DNA of 64,000 bases from Leptoclinus maculatus (taxonomy: Eukaryota; Chordata; Actinopteri; Perciformes; Stichaeidae): assembly GCA_032191485.1 (NCBI GenBank), contig JAVDOI010000009.1, positions 20,766,843-20,830,842 on the forward strand. The letters run 5' to 3'. The position numbers were made by a program, and so were the translations under genes. Positions 12,619 through 24,855 of the stretch are shown in pieces. Each line of letters opens with the position of its first letter. Positions within the stretch are counted from its first letter, which is position 1. The notes beneath the pieces were generated by a model. It was not told where the DNA came from. It ran no database searches and saw nothing but the letters and a program-made list of their open reading frames with translations.

Positions 12619-13863
12619 ATATGTACTGTATGCGCTTATGTATCATGTACTATATATGTGTATATACACATGTATGTGTAGATTACCATATAGAACTAGG
12701 AGTTTGAATGTGTGTGTGTGTGAATCTGTGTATGGGCGGATCAGTATGTATATTATTCATAATCAGAAATTCAATCAATTGAAGCAGTGAAAAGAAATTG
12801 TGTGATTCTCTATTATTATCATGAGTAGAATAATGATATGCTATGGTGTACTAATAACAGTCATATAATTATGAGTGCTTTCAACCCCCATGTAGTTTAA
12901 CCAGCCATCAAGAGGACATGGGAGCAAGTAAAACCTAAGCACAAAAACATTATTCAGAATGGTGAGTCCATACAATATGTGCCATGGTAATGGTAACACA
13001 TCCATAAGTTTCTTAAGCGCCAAATAAACTTCACGAACAGCACGGCATGCAGCGGCTTTCCCGATGTTCTCCGATGTGTTGCTATGGTGAATTTGCCAAA
13101 CTTGCTTCATGGAACTGAAAAGCCTGACTGATGTAACATGAGTATTTTTTTGTTCAAGTCAAAATTCAACGTGTCCTCTAGTTTGCAGAAATGTACAAAG
13201 CCAACATTTTCTTAAGGTGACAGGTTTGGACCGTGATAACCCCCCTCAAACTTATTGCAGGTGTTCATTTCACCGACGTGTGGTCATACAAAAGGCTTGA
13301 CGAGGTAGAAAGTGTTCAATGTGACTACATGTAAAATAGAATAAAAGTATGAAAGTTAAAAGAGTAAGTTTGATGGTGTAGTCAGCTGCATTCTGTCAGA
13401 TGGACAGCAGATAAACTACTGAAAAACATGGACAAAGTGGTAGAACTGTGCACGGTTAGTGCCCATTTCGAGGTCATCTTTTGCCTGCTAGTGGAGCAGT
13501 TCAACCAGCGTGTTCAGCTAGTGAAACTTCAGTCAACCAGAGGGTGAAATTGACATGTTTCACAGCGCCGCTAAAGCAGGGGCATGTTCAAGTTGAAGTT
13601 GCTCAGTGAGCAGATCAATATGGACCATTTCACCAGAGTGAACTCAGTTTGGAAGCTCATGTTGTCAAAGCCATAACAGAAAGAAAGCATGGGGCGTTTG
13701 AAAAAGGCTCCCAGTGTGATCCTAACTGCATGAATGTCAACTCAGCACTGGCAAGGCCAGCGCTCATTTAGTTTTGATGGCCAAATCAATTTACATTTCA
13801 TGGACTGTGTCATCATCTGTAAGCCTTATCTGCATTTTTAAATCCCTTTTTATGAAATGTTTA
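12619..13863. other. No gene seen; TG-rich and palindromic TA/CA tract near 12650-12725
   Basis: The stretch contains a 16-bp perfect palindrome within tatatgtgtatatacacatg and a short (TG)6. No coding features were recognised. Confidence 0.45.
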
Positions 13864-14207
13864 TGTCAGTGCAACACGCTTCGGGTTACCACCGTGGGCT
13901 TCGTGAGCACAATGACTCCAGCACACTCGGATACAGTGTCTTAATTTCTTTATTCACCACAGTTCAGACTTTCTCCTGCCGTGCCTCCGACTGCACCCGC
14001 CGTCTGCGCTGTGGTTTGTCTGTCGTCTCGTCAGCAGCTCTCCCAGCCTGTGTCTCTGCTCTCCTGCAGCGCTCGCTGTCACTGTTTGTGTTTTAATAGC
14101 AGAGAGACGCACAGGTGAGGCTAATTAAGCCTCTTACCGGCACCGTTCCCTGAACCCCCCCCCCCCACACACACACACTCTGTCCCCGACCACGCCCAGC
14201 CACCACA
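13864..14207 (-). mobile_element. Antisense LTR-like block
   Basis: On the minus strand this begins TGTGGTGGCTGGGCGTGG and ends GTTGCACTGACA, again TG...CA. It holds TATTAAAACAC (TATA-like) about one-third in and GGTGAATAAAGAAATT (polyadenylation signal) about 60 bp before the end, which is the U3-R-U5 order expected of an LTR. I find no flanking duplication (ttta on the left, gtca on the right) and no internal gag-pol, so it is probably an old solo LTR. A C12-(AC)n run at 14155-14178 lies inside it. Confidence 0.55.
14155..14178. repeat. Poly-C (12) followed by (AC)n
   Basis: An uninterrupted C run passes directly into an AC dinucleotide run. Its length is likely variable between individuals and error-prone in sequencing. 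Confidence 0.95.
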
Positions 14208-15330
14208 GTCAGTAATATGTGTGTTGCTTCAAATTATGACTTTCATTTGCTGTTTCACAGTCATGCACTTTGTACATCCACCAAAACCACAACCAACCAC
14301 GTCTCCTAGTAATTGTGTTTTTATACTACTAAATTGTTTTCCAAATGATGTTGCCCTGACAAATGTAATTGCTGCCTCAATTGCGCTCGCAGGCAATTTA
14401 TCAGAACAGCACAGAGGTGGATGATAGGAATACGATGTACCAGACTGTGTCAGAGACGGGGTGACATCCTGAGTCTGTGATTAGGTTGAGGCATCAAAAG
14501 CACTCACTAAATGTTTGGGAAAGATCCTGATTCATGTTAAATGTTGATCACATTGTAAAATATGTCAGTGAAGACTTTGCAGGTATATTTGTAAATAATA
14601 CAAAATTTTAAGCAGATTTTGTCACTATGCAAATAAAAAAACACAATCCAGTCAGAATTACATTTAATTCAAACATATTTGTTGTTGCAAATGAGTTGTA
14701 TAGTAATTTGTAGGAGAATGTTTTGAGCTATTTTGCATTATTTTGTTAAATAAATCTATTCATGAATTACACCTATAATTTATTTATTGAATTAATCCCT
14801 GTAACAACAAACAATGCAAACTGCTATGTGGGACAAGATGCATGTTATTCTGCCTGGTTACACATTTTGGAATGAACTGTTAGCTGTGAGGTTATCATGG
14901 CATGTGTGTACAAGGCCCTCCAACCAAACATTTCAGCAGTTGATTTCAACGAGGAGCCCTCCCCTGTGGTTGAAGGTATTTTAATTAGCTGCAGAAGTGT
15001 TTGGTAGGAATGACAAACCCGCATGCTCGTCCCTTGATGCCTCCTGGTTTGAGAGGCTGTGGTGTAGAACAATGAAAGGCTATACCTCTCTGTGTTCCAA
15101 CACATCCCCAGCTGTCAGATTAAATCAAAGAGCAAAGGTGTTCAAAGGAAGGGCACGCCCCAGTCAAAATAATCCATCATCTGATGCAACAATGGAAGTC
15201 AGGTTTATGTTAGCTAGATATGTATTATTCATGCACCATTCATAGGGAAGGTAAGTGAAGGGGAAACGAACATAAATCTTTCAATTTTTTTCCTTTTTTA
15301 TTTCTCTCGTAGGGACAAAGAAATACCCCC
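14208..15330. other. No gene seen
   Basis: AT-rich DNA with no recognisable exon or repeat. Confidence 0.45.
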
Positions 15331-15392
15331 ATCTCTCTCTCTCTCAAACAGACAAACACACATTCTCTATTTCTCTCTCTCTCTCTCTCTCC
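15331..15392. repeat. Interrupted (TC)n microsatellite
   Basis: Two TC runs (about 15331-15345 and 15371-15392) are separated by a short CA-rich spacer. Confidence 0.9.
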
Positions 15393-16211
15393 ATGAAGCA
15401 GTCCCAGGATGCATGAGTATATTGACCTGTATGCGAAAACACCCAAAGGAGTTGTTACTGCGTGCTACTCTGCAGCCTGAGGATCACTGACTCTTGACAA
15501 ACTCAAACAAGAGAAGCTGTGAATTTCCCATACAGTGTTTAGTAGTGGCATTATGACAGCTAAAGTACAGCAGCATTTCATTGATTGTATTTTCTGATTT
15601 TGACAGCAATGAGTAAAACATGATGATGATGAAGAAATCTATTAATTCAAGGCAAACGTGTTGTTCCTGATTCGTTTGAGAAGGCTCCTGTCTCAGTCCT
15701 TTTATGTACCAATGAAGCGTCTGGTTTGGATCACATTCTTGAGGGACGGTGCCGTTGTCAACTGTGGTTTCACTAACCATAATATCAGTTTGTCCATATG
15801 TCATGAGTCAGGGTAAATTACCAAAGTGAAATGAAAATGTTTAGTGTTAACCAACTGTTTCAGAAGAATAAAGGTCATCAACTTGCTTTATGGTGGTTTG
15901 TGTATATATATATATAGTAGCTCAACAGTGCTGTGACCCGAGGAAAGAGGTTTCCCCACCAGGGCCAGTAAATTATGTCATTTCAAAATCAAATCCAATA
16001 ATATGCAAGCATTCATTTTAATAATTTTGGTTAGTGTCAGGTTGGGGAACATTAACTTCAGGAGATCTTTCTTATGAGCTTCAATTAAGGTTACCCTGCT
16101 GGCACTTTTTACTGTACGTTATTGCTGGAATGGCAGAAAGCATTCAATAAACTGTCAAAGCCAAAGTGTACAGGTCTGATAAATGATTCAGCTCCAATGT
16201 GACATTTTAAA
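15393..16211. other. No gene seen; short (TA)n at about 15903-15917
   Basis: No exon, RNA gene or cross-window repeat was recognised. A 106-codon minus frame (15484-15804) has no domain signature. Confidence 0.45.
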
Positions 16212-16262
16212 AGGCACCATACTGGAACCTATGGGGTGCCACAAGGCTCCATTTTAGGTCCT
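16212..16262 (+). pseudogene. Reverse-transcriptase scrap (GVPQGSILGP motif)
   Basis: Codons 16233-16262 read G-V-P-Q-G-S-I-L-G-P, the palm motif B of non-LTR retrotransposon reverse transcriptases (usual form G-x-P-Q-G-S-x-L-G-P/S). This ten-residue match is unlikely to be chance. Upstream, K-R-H-H-T-G-T-Y is in frame but not clearly homologous. Downstream the frame stops after P-N-F, where an intact element would continue with a hydrophobic L-L-F-x-L-Y-I-N-D. It is a tiny fragment of a LINE (CR1/L2/RTE-like; family not determinable) with no catalytic residues left. Confidence 0.65.
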
Positions 16263-16324
16263 AATTTTTGAAATTAGATAGATGTCATCATTTCCAAAAA
16301 CTCACAACATGATTCTATCTAACA

Positions 16325-16445
16325 AAATATTCTGCATCAGTTCATATTTTTTGACGTTTAGCCTTTTCAAAAAACAAAACAAAACAGCCGAAAAAACAGT
16401 TTGCTCTCTAGCTTGCCGGACACAAAGGGAGGCACGCACTGATGA
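16325..16445 (+). repeat. Dispersed repeat R4, copy 2
   Basis: Aligns with 4604-4710 in the same orientation (see that entry). It follows the reverse-transcriptase scrap by about 60 bp, so the two could belong to one old element, but the first copy has no such motif next to it. Confidence 0.5.
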
Positions 16446-16679
16446 GTTTTACTCTTTAAAGAAAATTGATTTAATAAAAAAGACTAAGTCATTTAATTTC
16501 TTTGAAAGTTGATTTGTCAAAACTAACCTGGTTGTGCAGGGTTACATTATCATTGTCTTAACCGGAAGCTACTTCACTAACCCCAAATCCTACTTCGTAG
16601 TACAGGCCTCTTGTGGCCAAGGGGTCATTCCTTCTTTCTCCCCATTAGTCCAGTCTGTCTCTACACTGTTTGTTGAGGA

Positions 16680-17150
16680 TGTGTGTACCTGGCAACAGGA
16701 TGGAGAACCCAAATGTAGACACTGAGGCAAAAATAGATTGAATAAAATGGATGTTGAAATAAACAGACTGACAGTCAACCATGAGTAAGCAGCGCAAACA
16801 AGCAAACAAATCCAGAGGGGCAAGTAAAGTAGGCAGGTCATGAACAGACAACAGACGAAAACACAAGTAGCAGATATCAGGCACAGGGGTACGGGTAAAG
16901 TACAAATGCTGGGAAAGGGAAATGACTGGTGAGCTGGTTATATACACTAAAGGAGTGATGAGATAATGAGAGACACGTGTGTTGTAGGTGAGTAGCGGAT
17001 GTGGGAGTCAGATGACCAGGATTGGTGGAGCGCATCTGGTGTCCCGGTGGAGAACGGCAGGTCTGGAAATGTGCTCAGAAATGGGGCCTGGGGGAAGTTA
17101 GAAGAGGCTGGAGGCAGGGACAGAGGGGGAGACTGAGCAAAATATACATA
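16680..17150 (-). mobile_element. Antisense LTR-like block
   Basis: The minus strand reads through TGTATATAACCAGC (TATA-like) near 16935, CT-rich transcribed-leader-like sequence, and near its end CTACATTTGGGTTCTCCA, which parallels the ctgcatttgagccctcca close to the end of the LTR at 11815-12227. This shared tail and the promoter order argue for a decayed LTR of a related family. Exact ends and target duplication could not be set. A 100-codon frame within it (16645-16947) is not a gene. Confidence 0.45.
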
Positions 17151-20100
17151 ACTGAGGCAGCGGTTGCACAGTTACTATCCAATGAAAGGAAAATGGCATG
17201 AATTAAAAAAATGTTTAAAGTGTCTAACTTAATCGGTTTAATTTAAACAGGGCCTTTTTAAGAACACGTAATAGCTCATCTTTGGTGCATGTTGACATAT
17301 TGCTAGTGTAAGGCAGGTTTTCTGAGTCAATCAATAAAACAAACAATCAATCCAGTACATTGTGTTTTGATTCTCTTTTTAGACATTTCCGTTAGTTGAT
17401 GAAACAGCCGTATTCGAGTGGCGACGGGCACACTATGTGGCTACTTCACTGATGCATTCATTATGAGTCACTCTGTGTAAGAGCATCTGTTAAATGGCAA
17501 AGTTGGAAGCTGGATCTCGACTTTAATGAAATAGTTTACTTGTCTCTAATGTGCCGGTGTGAGTTTGTGTAAATTACAGGCCGCTGTAACTCAAAGGGCA
17601 TAGAGTGCTGGTTGTGAGTGGGTTGCAATTTGAAGAACCCATGTGGCACATGGACCACTTTCATATGCATTCATTACTTTCCACTCTCCAACGGAAATGA
17701 AAGCTGAGCAACAAATGGGACTACAAAGGAACTGAAATATTTTTTTGTGTCGGCCACAGTACTACTCCCACGCGCTTGACACGCGTTCCAGTTGGTTGCA
17801 ATCTGCAAACCTGCTGCTAGATGCTACCAAATCCTACACACTAGACCTTTAATGACAAGCTTGCAACTTATTTACCTCCTGTTTACCGTTGATAGGGGTA
17901 CTCCTTTATGCTGTGATCTCCTTCGTCTGCATCAGACTATTTCATTTTTACATATTTCTTGATTAGCAATATGATTATTATTCAGTGTTTTTCCTTGTCT
18001 TATTACTTTATTTCATCATTGTGTTCATTGATAAATAACACTTACACACAAAATGTAATCTTCTCTCTCTTGCAAACTCTTTTTTTGCAAACAAAATAAT
18101 ATTTGGAAAAAGCACTTTGTTCAATTTCTGAATTGTCAAATATTACATACACACTATTTATTATTTTCAATTTTTTCCTAAACAACGCCCAATATGATGT
18201 ACTATACATTGTAGTTCCAATATTCATATGGTGCTTTAGTAATAGATCTGAACTTGGGTCAAGCCAATAAAGTTCATATTGTAATGTTTATGTAAAGGGA
18301 ATTTATTCTAATAGTAATTGATTTATGTTTTAGTAGTTGGCTAAAGAGTGACTTCCTTTTAGTTTGAGGAAAAGTGCACATTATGAAAGGCCAGGATGTT
18401 CAAAAGTCTGAAGAGTAGGTTTTTTGGCAAAAATTATATATTGTACTTTAAGTGATTAAGTCTAATTATCAACATGCTAGGGCCAGTTTTGGCAACATAA
18501 AACAAGTATTCTTTAAGTTAGTTATTAGAGAGTTATTGTGATGTGTAACAAAGATAAGGTATTGTTACAAGCTACTAGTACACAAACATGCAACACTCAT
18601 AAATCAGTTGATTAAGGGTGCACATTATGAGTAGCATTACCAACAGAAGCAGTAAATTGTTGTAACTAACTGCCGTAGATTATGCATATAAATAACAGTA
18701 TACTTTGTAACTATGTACTAATTCCCCATCATTGTTTGTTGTTGGGGAATTTCATTATCCGGCAACTGTGAAGGAAGTCTTATATTTCAAGCTGTTCTCT
18801 GCCCAAACAACTGAACAAATCCACTGACACAGTATCTCACACAACAGTGGTGTACATAAGAGACGGCATTGATTTATCACTCTCATTATGCCACATTAGC
18901 CAGGCTGAAACAATGACCAAAGAGCAAAATGAGAGTGAGAGAAACAGGCCTCAAAGGAAAGTTTAACAAGTTGCGGTATCATTAATCTCAACCTGCACTC
19001 TACATCCAACGTCTCCGTTTCCTGTTGAAACACAACACTCTTTAATCTAGAAGAACCCAATTAAAAGCAGTGCATGTCCCACAAAGTTCTGTGCCACCCA
19101 AACTCTCCGCCACAGTCTTCCACTTGGGAACTGGGCACCCTGCAGCATGTGCTCTGCAGACCTTTTTAGCATTACTTGACTAAAAAAACAACAACAACTG
19201 TGTTTCAGTGTTTCAGACCAAGTTTCACAAATGTTTAAATCTTTATAAATGGCTTTCCTATTTAGAAATTAAACTATACGGGATTGAATTGAAAAAGTTG
19301 AATTGACTTGAGAGCGTACTTAGTGGCTCAAAGTGATTTAGGATTTGATTTAAAATGTATCTCAGATCATAGCACAGAATCCAACAATTGATCAATAAGT
19401 CGATGGTCAAAAAAGTAAGTCAATCGATTAATCTTCTCAGTAAATTTTAAAAGCTAAAATGCAACAGTCCCTAGTTCCAGCTTCCTAAATGTGACAAGCT
19501 CGTGTCTATGAAAGACTAAAATGTTAGTTTCTGTTGCCGATAACAATACTAAAGTAGAAACGGTTTTCTTTGACTAAGATAAGAGTAAAGCCTTTTAGTC
19601 AAACAAAATTTGACTACAAATTAAATTAACAGTCTTTAAATGTCCTTAATGTATTTAATGAGACACTCATTCCAGGAGCAGCTTTGTGTTAAAGATCTTT
19701 TCACACCCTGTCTCATCAACACTGTATCAACGTCGGCCAGCTCCTTCCTTATCACTGTACTTTATCCACATCTGCTAGCCTGAAGATAAGAATTGTCATT
19801 TTCAGCCCATTAGAGGTCTTGACACTACCTGATCTGATGGGAGCCGCTTGCTGGCCAGACAGTACTTCATAGCTACGACTGTATGTGTTCAGTCAGTGAC
19901 CTTGATTAAGATCGTACAGCTTAACAGTCACAATATGTAGCCTACTGCATTTTTAAATTGAAAATGACGTGACAACGTATACCCTGATTCAGCCTAAGTA
20001 TGCCTTCAAGATGGGACCAGAATATGCAGTGAAAGTTGCTAAAAGATATTAATCACGGTTAAAGGCCAATGCAAGAAGACACCATAGATCTGCTAAAGAT

Positions 20101-20545
20101 GAAATCTAATATTATTACATTCTACAACGTAATAGATTATATTAAATTGAGGGTTAGCTGTAACACTTGTTCTTGATTTATCATTATTCTCGATTATAAA
20201 AGCTTGAATTGAAACATCCCTCTCATAATACTGATTGATCTAGGAATGAAACCCATATCAACTATTTTAGGTATATCCATTCAGTAGACTGGTACATCAC
20301 TGAATACATTGGAAGATTTTAATTTTTTCAGATCCAAAACGTATTTTTCCCTTTAAAGAAAATATAAAGTTTGGCAAAAAAACTGTATATATATATATAT
20401 ATAAGGACTTCTCAACTTCAGTAAGCATTTCTTATACATATAAATGTCTATATCAATATAAAGTTTAGCAATGTAAAATGAATACATAGGTCAATAAAAC
20501 AACACAACACCACTACCCATGTGAATGCCCTTAGTTTGTCTTTGA
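17151..20545. other. No gene seen; very AT-rich
   Basis: Over 3 kb with few open frames. A small stem (aattcccc ... ggggaatt) lies at about 18720-18752, and a (TA)n run lies near 20387-20402. Nothing suggests a gene. Confidence 0.5.
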
Positions 20546-20618
20546 CCTGCTGGCGATGCTGGAGGAAAGGTCAGAGGGTCACGAACACCAGCAGGATTTA
20601 TCGTTAGGGGACCATACT
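20546..20618 (+). repeat. Probable teleost dispersed repeat fragment
   Basis: The segment with ggaggaaaggtcagagggtc, caggatttatc and ggggaccat matches, from memory, a very common fish repeat ('ggaaaagtcaggggatcacc ... ggattcatcc ... ggggaccatga'). A different part of what may be the same family is at 34636-34712. The two pieces do not overlap, so the link is inference. Confidence 0.35.
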
Positions 20619-20882
20619 TGAACACTGCACTTTCCTTTATTTTTTTGTCCATTTTGTATCTTTTAGAAACACCACTGCCCATTATTGCCTAAATGAGAGA
20701 CAATTTGCCCTGCTCTCTAAAATACCACAAAGATTCAGTGGACCATTGTAAATTAATTAGAAAATGTGGAAAAGGGGGGGGATGTGAAAGCCTTTGGTAA
20801 AGTTCTGGCACATCGGCCCCTTTTCTCATTTAGAATAGGAAAACAAAAATACTTACATTTACATTTCATGAGTTCAAAGGTT

Positions 20883-21420
20883 CACAGAGAGGATCAGCAG
20901 TGTAGTGAACTACATTTGGCAGCAGCTTGCTGGTAGTTCAATAACATTCATATTTGCATAGTGATTCAAGCAGTTAAATGCATTTTTTTGTGTAGTTAAC
21001 AACTGAAACTATAAACAACTTTGGGCCTTCAAAGGAAAGGAATTACTTTTTTATTTTACATTCGCCTCTCTACAGTAATTGAGCCCCCTTTGCTCAGCCA
21101 CGTCCTCTTTTTCTTTCAATTAATTTGCCTGACAGCCACCATCACACACTTGACCTTTCACCTATGTGGAGTGCCTGCATGTGTAAAAGCGTCATCGTGG
21201 ATAACCCTCCTGAATCTCAGCGTGAGGAAGACTGACCATGTCCATTGTTAAATTTGTTTGTTTTTGGTTTTCAAGTGAGTTCGAAGTAGTTCTTCTAAGT
21301 ACCTTTAGTTAACCACACTTTACGTCTCCCTGGGGTAGCTTTGCTGTAGTTCAACTTCTTCCAGTGTGAAGTAATTGGTAGCTTGCAAAGCTATCCTTTC
21401 AAAGTAGCTTCCCAACACAC
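20883..21420. repeat. Possible decayed interspersed repeat
   Basis: The left part contains gtagtgaactaca and the right part contains several tagctt/gtagtt-type strings ending at gtagcttcccaacac, a composition I associate with fish TIR elements. There is no clean inverted-repeat alignment, so this is weak. Confidence 0.25.
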
Positions 21421-23042
21421 AAGAACGTAGGTCTCAGCATCCCTGCAGTCATTAATTACACACCTGCAGGCTACAAGAAAAACATGTCTGTTAAATCTAA
21501 ATGGCATTCTCTCGTCGTCCTCTCTGTCTGACGAAAACAAGAACCCGGGGCACAATTCAATACTTTACTAAATAAACCTTACAAAACCCCATCACAGATG
21601 TCATGAGGCAGGAGTGAAATGAGGGGGAGAGTGGCTAAGGCAGTAATTGCTTTCGGTCTGTTATTTAGGAAACAAAATGAAAACTAGTAAAGAGCAGCAT
21701 AGCTGTTTCGGTTGGATGTCATGACTGTTTCCATCCCAGCTGCTTGCTCTCGTGCATTAGATGCTTGATCTAATGTGCAGTCATTAATTGCCACATTAGT
21801 GAGGGGAAGCAGAAAACAGTCAATGGTGAAGTACTTAACTGAGCTTTGTCAGAGTGGTTTGTTACTCTGTAAGGCTGTCCTTGTATGCAAACTTTGTCTT
21901 TGCCTTTTAGTGAAATGAGATTTTAGCTGTACTGTGTGTGCATAATTTGGTGTTTAAAAAGTGCCAGAGGGAGATCCCAGTTAAAGTTAATGAATCATGG
22001 AGGGACTACCTATATGCATGCAGTCATTTTATTGTGTGGTGGTAATTACTGGCTGGGTCATAATTTCCAACACAGAGCACAATCAACAAGCTCACGCTTG
22101 GGCCTACGACTAAGAATTATTAACTTTTGAAACACAAGGTTCTGTTAGGTTCTTGCTGGACTGAGTAACGTATCTTTGTAAGCGACAACATATAACTCAA
22201 ATTAATCAGTTCGATGAGCAATGACAGTAAAGAAATAATAGCTATGTTTTATCCTTAACTGTAATTTCTGTCGCCCACAAAATGTGTCTGCTCACAAAGT
22301 AAACCCAGTGGGCAATAGTACAGTAGCATATAGCTGTTTGACAGAATGAGTGGAAGCTGGCACCCTGTTTCAAGAGAGCGGGGTGGAATATCTAAACCTT
22401 TTATTAGAAAATATCAACCGAATTCACAAAGATCTAATTATTATTATGATTTGAAGTCATTTGTAATATCTCCTCTTGTTTTTAATCTACCTCCTGTCTG
22501 GATTGATGTGTTACCCTTTTTCAGCAGTTAAAAACCTTCAGTTTAAACTGCAAAATGATCAGCGAGCTCTGGTAATGGCTAAACTACGTAGCTCACCAGA
22601 GATTATATTACATTTGGCTCCAGTGTATGATTTCAGTGTAATTTGTTTACTACCATGAAAACACATCAGTTTCATGTAATGATTGAAACATTTGAAAGAC
22701 TAGTCTTTCTTAAAGCAGTATTAATAGACTTTTTAAAACTTGAGAGCAGCAGAACAAGCTGTAAACTCAACACTATCATTATAAAAGTTAAAACTTATAA
22801 AGGTTGATATGAGGAATGTGTAATGTGCGCTATTTACACAACCAGCGGACACATTGATTTGAAGTTGTTTTTGTGTCCAATTGATGAATGTAAGTCATTT
22901 TAGCTCTTGTTTGGTCCTGGGCTGTAAAGTATACCCACGCAGTCTACCATTAAACATTACATAATAATACAAATAACCCTGTGTGACTTACATTAAAATC
23001 AATCATGGTCGAGGTGAATACTCGATTCTGATTGGCTGCAGG
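21421..23042. other. No gene seen
   Basis: A short hairpin, cattagat/atctaatg, lies at about 21756-21780. Otherwise nothing is recognised. Confidence 0.45.
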
Positions 23043-23333
23043 GTGTCCATTAATTCCTGATAATGGATACCTACTAGGTAGTTCCAGTGAAATTGTCTGT
23101 TCACCGTTCTAAATGACTGCGCAGGCTACAAAAAAAATCGTATTTACAACACTGAGTGTAGCATTAGTCCTTCAGGGTAGCAACTTTAACACACAAGCTG
23201 CAAGAAGTAAGTTACAGTAGTGAACAACGTTTCCATTGTGTAATGATGAATAATTAATGGACTTGGATTTTGTTTCTTTGTGACCATGGTAATGCCCTTT
23301 TGAGGTGTCCATAATCAGGAGTTAATGGACGAC
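23043..23333. mobile_element. Foldback (MITE-like) element with 30-bp inverted arms
   Basis: The left arm, 23043-23072 (gtgtccattaattcctgata...), is the near reverse complement of the right arm, 23303-23333 (aggtgtccataatcaggagt...), with a few mismatches and one gap. The arms enclose about 230 bp with no coding sequence. This is the structure of a short non-autonomous DNA transposon. The true ends may lie further out, and I could not find a clear target duplication. Confidence 0.6.
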
Positions 23334-24669
23334 GACGCTAGGCCTAACACCATCGGGCATTATCCCTTACAAAGGGGACACATCTCCGCCGGGAGATAAT
23401 GAGATCTGTCATGCCTGAATGTGTTGTGCTGCACCAAACTGCATAACATTTTGGGGGCTCATCTATGGCTTTATCCTCATTGACGTCTTGTGGTTGCAGT
23501 GACTCATACTTCTCTCAAAAGAAATTTGATTCGCTGATACTGCCATTGATGGATTGTTGACTCCTCACTCGCCAAACCGGCAGTCACAAACCAATGGGTG
23601 AAGTCACAGTAACTACGTCCACTTCTTATATACATTCTACGTGTGAGACGTGTGAGTGAAAAACACGTCTGATATGCTTGTGGTCTAGACAGGGGGTTAG
23701 CCAATTGTGGGTTGTATTTTTTTCAATTAAACATTGCAGCAGTGGTTGTTGCAGACACACCCATATGGTGATCGGATTTCCAAACCCCCAAACTCTGACC
23801 CTTAAGTGAACTGCATATTCATGAATGCACACATGAATGCTCTTATGCACACACCACAGGCATGCTATTGTATATTGCTAACTGGCTGTCTTAATATGAT
23901 CGTGTATATCTGCATTTCAAATGGTGTACAGCCGAAAGTGTACTCCTGCAGTGTGTGCAGAATTCATCATTTTCCATGCTGGGTACTTAACGATGGAAGG
24001 AGTAAGCCTCCTGGAGCTCTTTGGAAAAGACAGACTCTCTCTTCTGCATGACAGCTAACTGTTCAATAACAGTACCGATGCTTCATAGCAACAGCCTTAA
24101 AAAGGATATTTTTCATGTTCATGTTTTTAAATTGGTTAGCTAATAATGAGCGAGACGCAAGTTGGTAAATGTCTTTGTTATCGTTGAAAACAAGTATTAT
24201 TATTATTTTATTTGTGTTGAAAACTGGGACAATTTGGTGTTATTTGTACAGCTATTTGTTGGGACTCTTTCAGCTTGAAACCGGGACAATCCTGGACAAA
24301 CTGACGCCTTGTCACCGTAACTCTACTCACTGCACCTTTCTAGTTCTATTGTAAAATACCTGAGGGAGATGTGACAAATAGCTGAAACGTATTTCACTTT
24401 GTTTACCAGTTGCTTGTTTTTACTTATTACTTTATCAAGAGTTAATGTTAAAATCAGTGAGAAATTTGGATTTATTAAACACATCTTGTTTTATCAGCAA
24501 GGCAAAGGTTTAAAGATTTTGTCAGTGAGAGTGTGTTGTCCTTCATATTTAATGTGGATTTATCTGTTACAGAACTGTGATCTATAGTAGTTTCTATCAT
24601 TTATCAGGACTGGGTACTGAACCATAATGCCTTTGTCCACTGCGAGCATCTTTAGACTCGGCTAAACCA
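23334..24669. other. No gene seen
   Basis: No exon-like sequence recognised; several short open frames only. Confidence 0.45.
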
Positions 24670-24855
24670 AAACAGATCAGTTGTGGGGCGGTACAACCAA
24701 AACAATGAGCTGAAAGATGCTAAAATGTTCTTTAGAACTTCAGGCAACAGACGATCTGGGTGATAATTGTCTGTAGGTTTGTCACTATGAGCGACACATT
24801 TCACATTACGCAGTCATTTTATCAATCGCTGATATAGGAATATTTTAGTGCAGCT
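24670..24855 (+). repeat. Dispersed repeat R2, copy 1
   Basis: Shares with 56405-56560, in order and orientation, accaaaacaa, agctgaaagatgctaaaatg, a segment around tgt(g)aggt.gtcactatg, ttcacatt, cattt.atc and ttaata/gatata. Class unknown. Confidence 0.6.
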
